Shown piece by piece: positions 41,773-47,200 of a stretch of 47,200 bases of DNA (positions are counted from its first letter, which is position 1; the number at the start of each line of letters is the position of its first letter). The notes under the pieces are model-generated. The model saw only the letters and a program-made list of their open reading frames with translations, searched no databases and was not told where the DNA came from. Position numbers and translations under genes: made by a program. This DNA is from Pseudomonas viridiflava (GTDB lineage Bacteria > Pseudomonadota > Gammaproteobacteria > Pseudomonadales > Pseudomonadaceae), in assembly GCF_900580675.1 (NCBI RefSeq), contig NZ_UTBG01000178.1:1-47200 (forward strand), given 5' to 3'.

Positions 41773-43134
41773 TCACCCCACCGGCAATTCCCCCGTCACA
41801 ATCGCCGTAATCAAAAAGATGAAAAACATCGGGATCGACCATTTGAAGAATTCCTTCTGGTACTCGCCAAAGGTCATCTCCGTGCGGTTCATCAGCAAAA
41901 ACAGCCACGCCACAGTCGGGCTGGCATACCTCAGCGACTGGCCCATGAACGAGGCCACGCCGATTTCGGTGGGGCTGATGCCGAATTTGTAGGCGATCGG
42001 CGCCACTACCGGGAGGATGCCGAAGTAGTAGGCGTCCACCGGCAGGGCGTAGCAGGCGAGGGCGCCGAGGAAGGCGAAGATCAGCGCGGTGTGGCTGCCC
42101 ATGGAGTCCGGGATCAGGCTGGCCATGTGTTCGGCCACGGCGCCGGCCATGCCGCTGCCGTTGAAGATGCCCAGGAAGCAGCCGGCGGCGAGGATGATCG
42201 AGGCCACGGCCACGGCGTCGCCACCGTTGGCGGTGATGCGTTCGCGTTGTTCCACGGCGCTGTAGTTGACCGTCAGCGCTATCGCGGTGCCGAGCATGAA
42301 CACCACGGCGCCGCTGGCCCAGCCGGCGATCAGGATCACCAGCATGCCGAGGGTCAGGGCTAGGTTGAACAGGAACAGTCTGGGGCGCTTGAGCGCCTTG
42401 TCGTGGTCCTTGATCACGTTGACCATCTGCACGATCTGCTCAGGCGTGACGATGCCGTTTTCACCCTTCACAAAGCCCAGGCGCTTGCGCTCCTTGATGC
42501 CCATCAAGTACGCCATGAAAAACACATACAGGAACGACACGCCGAGGATCGGCAGGATCGCCACGAACAGCGTATTCACCTCTACGTTGAGCACGGCCGC
42601 CGCGCGCGCCAAGGGGCCGCCCCACGGCAGGCAGTTGCCCAGGCCGCAAGGCAGGATGATCAGCATCGCCAGGTTGGACAGCTTCATGCCCATCTGTTTG
42701 TACAGCGGCAGGAACGCGGTGGTGATGATCAGAATGGTGGTGGTGCCGTCGCCGTCCAGAGTGACCACGGCGGAGGTGAACGCGGTGACCAGGATGATCT
42801 TCAGCGGGTCGCCATTGGCCTTGCGAATCAGGAAGGTGCACAGCGGGTCGAACAGCCCCACGTTCATCATCAGGCTGAAATACAGCACGGCGAACAGGAT
42901 CATCACCGTGGGGTTGACCGTGCCGAGGGAGACCTTGCCGGCCTCGTTCTGCGAGTAGAACAGGCCCTCGCGGACCCAGGTCATGATGGTGCCCATCGGC
43001 ACGCCGTTGACCAGGCACACCAGCACCCCTACGGCCAGCGACACCACGATCAGGCCGGTGAACGGCGAAAGTTTTTGCTTGATGACCAGCAACAGAAACG
43101 ACGTGATCAACACATAGCCCAGAACTGTCAGCAT
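41773..43134 (-). CDS. CitMHS-family polycarboxylate:cation symporter
   Basis: 453 aa, about twelve hydrophobic helices. Family stretches include MLTVLGYVLITSFLLLVIKQ, FTSAVVTLDGDGTTTILIIT, MLIILPCGLGNCLPWGGPLA and ALPVDAYYFGILPVVAPIAY. CitMHS carriers bring citrate or its metal complexes into the cell; here the neighbouring aldolase and dehydrogenase suggest a related tricarboxylate or hydroxy acid. Third gene of the sigma-54 operon, 77 bases downstream of the aldolase gene. Confidence 0.92.
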   Translation of the reverse strand: MLTVLGYVLITSFLLLVIKQKLSPFTGLIVVSLAVGVLVCLVNGVPMGTIMTWVREGLFYSQNEAGKVSLGTVNPTVMILFAVLYFSLMMNVGLFDPLCTFLIRKANGDPLKIILVTAFTSAVVTLDGDGTTTILIITTAFLPLYKQMGMKLSNLAMLIILPCGLGNCLPWGGPLARAAAVLNVEVNTLFVAILPILGVSFLYVFFMAYLMGIKERKRLGFVKGENGIVTPEQIVQMVNVIKDHDKALKRPRLFLFNLALTLGMLVILIAGWASGAVVFMLGTAIALTVNYSAVEQRERITANGGDAVAVASIILAAGCFLGIFNGSGMAGAVAEHMASLIPDSMGSHTALIFAFLGALACYALPVDAYYFGILPVVAPIAYKFGISPTEIGVASFMGQSLRYASPTVAWLFLLMNRTEMTFGEYQKEFFKWSIPMFFIFLITAIVTGELPVG

Positions 43135-43211
43135 CTGAACGTCTCCACAATTTTATTTTTATAGTGAGCGCAGCAGGTGGGGCGCCGCGCGCCCCGGTAC
43201 AGCCTTGAGCG

Positions 43212-43916
43212 TTACTGGCCTTCCAGCAATTGGGTGACCCAGGCCGGGGCCAGCGCCGGCAAGGGCAGGCCGCTGTCGCGGCAGCGAGTGTATTCGTCGA
43301 TCACCTCGCGGCGCTGGTTTTCGTAGAGGCTTTTTTTCTCCGAGGCTTCGAGCACTTCCAGCAGACGCGCGCGGGGCACCACGGTCACGCCGTCGTAGTC
43401 GCCGAACACCAGGTCGCCCGCCGCCACCTCGACACCGGCGCAAGTCACGGTGGCGTTGATCTTGCCGGGGCCTTGCTTGCCGGGGCTGCGTTGCATGAAG
43501 CCCTTGGCGTAGATCGGGATGTCGAGTTGCGCCAACGGCACCTTGTCGCGCACGCAGCCGTCGATGACCATGCCGCTTAAGCCCACGGCCTGGGCGGCGC
43601 CGGCCATCAGGTCGCCGATGTAGGCGCGGCCCGGGTAGGCTTTGCCGGCGACGACCAGCACGTAGCCGGGTTGGCCCTGATAGACGGCGACGTGGATCGG
43701 GAAGTTGTCGCCGTCTTCGGTGTCGACGGTGTAGGCGGTGCCGAGCATCATCTTGCTTTCGTCCAGCGGCATCAGGTCGGCGTCCATGCAGCCGTTGCGC
43801 GGGATGCCGAGGCTTTGCATGCCGTCGCAGAGTTGCGCCGGGCTGAGCTTGCGAAAGCGCTCCAGCAGCTCGGCGGGGATCAGGTCGGGCAGGGGCAGGT
43901 AATGTTCAGTGTTCAT
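43212..43916 (-). CDS. RraA-type HMG/CHA aldolase
   Basis: 234 aa. Class II aldolase of the RraA fold, related to 4-hydroxy-4-methyl-2-oxoglutarate / 4-carboxy-4-hydroxy-2-oxoadipate aldolase, which gives pyruvate plus pyruvate or oxaloacetate. Active-site residues R123 and D124 (MVIDGCVRDKVP) and the YIGDLMAGAAQAVG segment (99-112) are present and match the numbering of that enzyme, so it is likely a true aldolase and not the RNase regulator RraA. Overlaps the dehydrogenase stop by four bases (ATGA). Confidence 0.88.
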   Translation of the reverse strand: MNTEHYLPLPDLIPAELLERFRKLSPAQLCDGMQSLGIPRNGCMDADLMPLDESKMMLGTAYTVDTEDGDNFPIHVAVYQGQPGYVLVVAGKAYPGRAYIGDLMAGAAQAVGLSGMVIDGCVRDKVPLAQLDIPIYAKGFMQRSPGKQGPGKINATVTCAGVEVAAGDLVFGDYDGVTVVPRARLLEVLEASEKKSLYENQRREVIDEYTRCRDSGLPLPALAPAWVTQLLEGQ

Positions 43917-44806
43917 GGCAGGTCTCGGGTGTGGGCAGTCAGGGTGTGGGCAGTCAGGTGCGCAATTGCAGTGCGGAAATCCATGTCGCTGCCGCCGGGG
44001 CCGAGCAGGGTGGCCCAGTCGGTGGCGGCCAGGTGTTCAAGCTGGGCATGGGTGGCGCGGGTCATGGCGGGCTCGACGCCGACGGCTTCGAGGGTGGCGA
44101 TGGCGTCGTCCATTTCCGCGCTGCGGCGCTTGGCGTGGATCATCGTGCGCGCGGTGAAGGTGTCGGCCAGTTGCTCGACGGTCTTGCCGTTGAGCGAATC
44201 GCCAAGGGACGCGACCAGGGTGTTCAGCACGCCGAATTTCTCACCGGCCTGGAACGCCTCCAGCAGCAACTGCGGCAGGCCCTTCATCACCACACTCTTG
44301 AGCATCTTGATCGCGGAGGCGCCGCCAGCTTCGGCGTCGAGAACGCTCAGCTGCATGCCGCGTGGCGTGAAGGCTTCGGCAAACGCGATGGCCCCGCTGC
44401 CAGCCAGCAGCATCGGCACGCGGTGGTTATTGCCGGGTACGGTGCCCATCACGGCGCAATCGCAAAAGCCCACGCCAGCGGCACGCGGCAGTCTGTCGAT
44501 GGCCTGTTTGACGGTGGGCGCGGCGGAGTTCATGTCGACATAGGTTTGCCCGCCTACCAGCCATGGCAGGATTTTTTGCGCGATACCCAGGGCGCTGCTG
44601 GCGCTGGTCAGGCACACCACAAAACGTGCGCCACGGCAGGCGCTTTCCAGTGTGTCGAAGAGGGTGACGTGCTGTTGTTCGGCGCGTTGCTGCAGCAAGG
44701 GGCTGACGTTGGCGTCGAAGGCGCCGATTTGCAGGTCGCCGCTGGTGCGCAGGCCCTGGCTGAGGTGGTAGGCGGCTTCGCCATACCCGATGAAGACGAT
44801 ATCCAT
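43913..44806 (-). CDS. NAD(P)-dependent oxidoreductase (DUF1932 / 6-phosphogluconate dehydrogenase-like)
   Basis: 297 aa. The Rossmann motif MDIVFIGYGEAAYHLSQGLR (G7-x-G9-x-x-A11) begins the protein. FVVCLTSASSALGIAQKILP and YVDMNSAAPTVKQAIDRLP mark the beta-hydroxyacid-dehydrogenase fold, and the catalytic-lysine helix is GASAIKMLKSVVMKG. The C-terminal DUF1932 region follows (SAEMDDAIATLEAVGVEPAM). It should oxidise a 2- or 3-hydroxy acid to the keto acid that the aldolase cleaves (inference). First gene of the operon, 30 bases after the predicted sigma-54 start point. The 3' end carries a short tandem repeat coding LTAHTLTAHT. Confidence 0.86.
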   Translation of the reverse strand: MDIVFIGYGEAAYHLSQGLRTSGDLQIGAFDANVSPLLQQRAEQQHVTLFDTLESACRGARFVVCLTSASSALGIAQKILPWLVGGQTYVDMNSAAPTVKQAIDRLPRAAGVGFCDCAVMGTVPGNNHRVPMLLAGSGAIAFAEAFTPRGMQLSVLDAEAGGASAIKMLKSVVMKGLPQLLLEAFQAGEKFGVLNTLVASLGDSLNGKTVEQLADTFTARTMIHAKRRSAEMDDAIATLEAVGVEPAMTRATHAQLEHLAATDWATLLGPGGSDMDFRTAIAHLTAHTLTAHTRDLP

Positions 44807-44846
44807 CCTGAGTTTCCTTCATTGTCTTTGTTATTGATGAAGGAAG

Positions 44847-44862
44847 AGCAAGGGCTGTGCCA
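44847..44862 (-). promoter_or_regulatory. Sigma-54 (-24/-12) promoter of the polycarboxylate operon
   Basis: On the minus strand TGGCAC-AGCCC-TTGCT matches the sigma-54 consensus TGGCACG-N4-TTGCW, with the GG and GC doublets exactly 12 bases apart. It points toward the dehydrogenase start at 44806; +1 would fall near 44836. The divergent activator is of the sigma-54 type, which supports the assignment. Confidence 0.85.
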
Positions 44863-44927
44863 TTTAAAAATAACAAGATAAAACAAAGCGTTGGGGTTAG
44901 TGCGTGTTGCGTGTGAATAGCAGGGCC

Positions 44928-44951
44928 TTTCAAATCATTTCACCATGAAAT
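44928..44951. promoter_or_regulatory. Candidate activator binding site (ATTTCA-N3-TGAAAT)
   Basis: A perfect 6-3-6 palindrome at 44937-44951, with an extra TTTCA half-site just left of it. It lies about 75-90 bases upstream of the sigma-54 promoter, in the position of an enhancer for an activator of the PrpR/NtrC type, and about 40 bases upstream of the activator's own start, so it could also give autoregulation. A tandem TGCGTGT repeat at 44901-44914 is an alternative site. Confidence 0.5.
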
Positions 44952-44987
44952 AGTCTGCAATCCCGCTTACGCTTCAAGGTATCCTTC

Positions 44988-46910
44988 ATGCAAGGCACCA
45001 TCGCGGTCATTTCTCCCTCCAGCACCTTGACCTCGGTGATGCGCGGTATCCTTGCGCAACGCGGTTTATCCCTGGTGGTGGTCGAGGCCGCGCAGCACGA
45101 CGCCACGCTCAAGGCCCGGCAGTTGATCGACAGCGGCGTCAGCGTAATCATCAGCCGTGGCCGCACCGCCAGCGTGTTGCGTGAGCACCTGCGCGTGCCC
45201 ATCGTCGAGGTCAAGCACACGTTTTTCGACTGCATCAACGCCTATCACAAGGCGCACCAGGTCTCGGACAAGATTGCCTTTCTCGCCACCTCCGAGGGCT
45301 ACGCGACCATCCTCGAGAAAGCCCGGCCGTTCATGCCGCAGGTGTCGATCTGTCTGATCGACCCGCTGGGCAGCAACCAAGCCACCGAGGCGCAGCTGGA
45401 TCGCCTGCAGGCTGAAGGCATCGAGGTGGCGATTGGCGGCCTGTCGTCGCGCGAGGCGGTGATGGCGCGGGGCATGCGCTACATCATGTCCGAGGCCGAC
45501 GCGGACGCGGCGGATGAAGCTATCGATGAGGCGTTGCACTTGCTGCAGGTCGAGGAAGAGCGGCGGCTCAAGCGCGTGGAGCTGCAAAGCCGCTACGAGA
45601 TGATCCAGTCGATCCTCAACTGCGTGTCCGAAGGCATTTTCAGCGTCGACAGCCAGCGCGTAATCACCAACATGAACAGCGTGGCCACTGCCTACCTGGG
45701 CGGGCTGGCCTGCGGCGACAGCATTGATGGCCTGCTGGCTGAGGACTATTTCAGCCAGGTGCTCGGCAGCGGCCGCCCGGTGCGCGGGGCGTTGATTACC
45801 TTGGGACGGCTGTCGCTGACCCTGAGCATCGCGCCGATCACCCTGGACAGTCAGGTCATCGGCGCCGTGGCCACCCTGCAGAACCAGACCGAAATCACCG
45901 CCATCGAACGCAAGATGCGCCGCCAATTGGCGCGTCAGCACCTGGCCGAAAAAACCTTCGAGCACATCATCGGCAGCAGCCCCGCGCTGGCCAAGGCCAA
46001 GCGCCTGGCACTGACCTACGCGGCGGTGGACAGTACGGTGATGATCGAAGGCGAAACCGGTACCGGCAAAGAGTTATTCGCCCAGAGCATCCACAATGCG
46101 TCGCGCCGCAAACAAGGCCCGTTCGTGGCGATCAACTGCGCGGCGTTTGCGCCGGGTGTGCTGGAGAGCGAGCTGTTTGGCTACGTGAAAGGCGCCTTCA
46201 CCGGCGCGCTCAACGAGGGCAAGGCGGGGGTGTTCGAACTGGCGCACACCGGCACGATTTTCCTCGATGAAATCAACGAGACCTCCACCGATATTCAGGT
46301 CAAGCTGCTGCGCACCCTGCAGGAGCGCAAGGTGGTGCGCATCGGCGATGACAAGGTCACGCCGGTCGATATCCGCATCATCACCGCCAGCAACAAGAAC
46401 CTGGAGCAACGCGTGGCCCAGGGCCTGTTGCGCGAAGATTTCTTCTACCGCATCTGCGTGCTCAAGCTGCACCTGCCGGCCCTGCGCGAACGCCGCGCCG
46501 ACATCCCCGAACTGGTGCGCCACCTGCTGCGCAGCCTGCCCATGACCACGTGCGAGCCGGACGAAGCACTGCTCACACGCCTGAGCGGTTATGCCTGGCC
46601 GGGCAATATCCGGCAGTTGGGCAATATCGTTGAGCGATTGGCCGTGATGAGCCAGGGCCGACCGTTTGCCGAACCGTGGCTGGAGGATGTGCTGGAAGAT
46701 CTTTCCAGCAGTGTGGCGACGGTGGAAAAGGGGGCACCGATCAAGACCGAACTGGCGTTACTGCACGACGTGCTCGCCAGCGTGCGCGGCAACCGCGAAG
46801 AGGCGGCCAGGCGCTTGCAAATCAGCACCACGACGCTGTGGCGGCGGATGAAAAAGTACCTGGATGAGGATCCGGGGTGCTTTGACAGCACGCGGTATTC
46901 GAGAGGTTGA
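44988..46910 (+). CDS. PrpR-like sigma-54-dependent transcriptional activator
   Basis: 640 aa. Domain order: PrpR_N sensory domain about 1-190 (IAVISPSSTLTSVMRGILAQ, IISRGRTASVLREH), short coiled coil, PAS-like domain about 203-300, AAA+ domain 323-555 and Fis-type HTH near 600-632 (REEAARRLQISTTTLWRRMK). Walker A GETGTGKE is at 355-362, the sigma-54 contact loop GAFTGA at 402-407 and Walker B IFLDEIN at 424-430. PrpR_N binds a small organic acid (2-methylcitrate in PrpR), which fits a polycarboxylate operon transcribed divergently. ATG 44988 has AAGG about ten bases upstream. Confidence 0.93.
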   Translation: MQGTIAVISPSSTLTSVMRGILAQRGLSLVVVEAAQHDATLKARQLIDSGVSVIISRGRTASVLREHLRVPIVEVKHTFFDCINAYHKAHQVSDKIAFLATSEGYATILEKARPFMPQVSICLIDPLGSNQATEAQLDRLQAEGIEVAIGGLSSREAVMARGMRYIMSEADADAADEAIDEALHLLQVEEERRLKRVELQSRYEMIQSILNCVSEGIFSVDSQRVITNMNSVATAYLGGLACGDSIDGLLAEDYFSQVLGSGRPVRGALITLGRLSLTLSIAPITLDSQVIGAVATLQNQTEITAIERKMRRQLARQHLAEKTFEHIIGSSPALAKAKRLALTYAAVDSTVMIEGETGTGKELFAQSIHNASRRKQGPFVAINCAAFAPGVLESELFGYVKGAFTGALNEGKAGVFELAHTGTIFLDEINETSTDIQVKLLRTLQERKVVRIGDDKVTPVDIRIITASNKNLEQRVAQGLLREDFFYRICVLKLHLPALRERRADIPELVRHLLRSLPMTTCEPDEALLTRLSGYAWPGNIRQLGNIVERLAVMSQGRPFAEPWLEDVLEDLSSSVATVEKGAPIKTELALLHDVLASVRGNREEAARRLQISTTTLWRRMKKYLDEDPGCFDSTRYSRG

Positions 46911-46920
46911 GGTGATCCCC

Positions 46921-47030
46921 TGTGGGAGCTGTCGAGCCCCAGCGAGGCTGCGATGGGGCCGGCACTGCTGACATTTTCATCGCCTGACCCGACGCTTTCG
47001 CAGCCTCGCTGAAGCTCGACAGCTCCCACA
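46921..47030. repeat. REPIN (TGTGGGAGCTGTCGAG type)
   Basis: Arms tgtgggagctgtcgagcccc and gctcgacagctcccaca, with inner gcgaggctgcgatgg / cgcagcctcgct. It is a third REPIN subtype in this window and follows the activator gene. Confidence 0.85.
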
Positions 47031-47106
47031 TTTGTTTGCTGTGGAGGTCGACATTCGTGTTGGCCGGTATCCCGCAAAAGCCTGCGACCCTCAGGCAGAT
47101 TTCAGC

Positions 47107-47148
47107 TGTACCTGGAGCTTTGACAGTACGCGGTATCCAAGGACCTGA
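47107..47148 (+). pseudogene. Duplicated remnant of the activator gene 3' end
   Basis: tacctgga + gctttgacagtacgcggtat repeats the last codons of the activator gene (46857-46900) at a constant offset of 238 bases, with a 14-base deletion in between. In frame it reads SFDSTRYPRT-stop, against CFDSTRYSRG-stop in the intact gene. The REPIN after it is duplicated too, which shows a tandem duplication of gene end plus REPIN. Confidence 0.7.
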
Positions 47149-47158
47149 GGTGATCCCC

Positions 47159-47200
47159 TGTGGGAGCTGTCGAGCCCCAACGAGGCTGCGAAGGGGCCGG
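47159..47200. repeat. REPIN left half, cut by the window edge
   Basis: tgtgggagctgtcgagcccc followed by aacgaggctgcgaaggggccgg, the second copy of the REPIN at 46921 with two differences. It runs off the right edge. Confidence 0.75.

Noticed and set aside
43930..43960. Repeat GTGTGGGCAGTCAG as an operator or att site
   Set aside because: It is inside the dehydrogenase coding end and simply encodes a duplicated LTAHT segment.

Overview
The window looks like chromosome from a Pseudomonas of the fluorescens group. The evidence is GC-rich coding sequence (most genes near 60-65 % G+C), many REP/REPIN palindromes of the TGTGGGAGC-type between genes, a DUF6124 gene, two FecI/FecR/TonB-receptor iron-uptake sets and a GlsA, MetE, NspC gene repertoire typical of that group. 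I see no tRNA, rRNA, CRISPR array, insertion sequence or prophage. The species call is an inference from gene content and repeats.

Layout. 1-3480: the 5' part of a sulfonate-binding protein gene running off the left edge, a small Cys-rich lipoprotein, a small membrane protein, glutaminase, then a DUF6124 gene with a long, strongly structured leader. 3481-5851: a two-gene alternative polyamine pathway (NspC decarboxylase, then carboxynorspermidine-type dehydrogenase), closed by a bidirectional terminator. 6213-11702: a LacI-regulated operon (regulator, binding protein, two permeases, ATPase, GpdQ-like phosphodiesterase) whose genes overlap or abut. 11760-17800: membrane diguanylate cyclase, LysE exporter, metE and a DUF1624 membrane protein. 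17932-21896: FecI-FecR-TonB receptor set 1. 22053-28647: housekeeping and unknown genes, including DUF924, a YfcF-like GST, two lipoproteins or periplasmic proteins, a creatininase-family hydrolase and two divergent L,D-transpeptidases of different families. 28665-31981: a P-loop kinase, a P450, an ArsR-type regulator and a DapF-like epimerase paralogue with an altered active site. 31996-35918: FecI-FecR-receptor set 2, with a clear Fur box. 36056-40323: a TPM-domain membrane protein, a lipoprotein and four GNAT acetyltransferases around a REPIN. 40392-41655: a lower-GC DUF488 plus unknown-partner module. 41773-46910: a CitMHS transporter / RraA-type aldolase / dehydrogenase operon with a near-consensus sigma-54 promoter, divergent from a PrpR-like sigma-54 activator. 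46911-47200: REPINs plus a duplicated remnant of the activator gene's 3' end.

How genes work together. The most complete circuits are: (i) the sigma-54 activator and its divergent polycarboxylate operon; (ii) the LacI operon with an operator-like palindrome just before its first gene and a phosphodiesterase as its last gene; (iii) two cell-surface-signalling iron systems, in which FecR relays receptor occupancy to the ECF sigma factor. The least understood pieces are the DUF6124 leader RNA, the DUF488 module and the DapF-like paralogue beside a P450.
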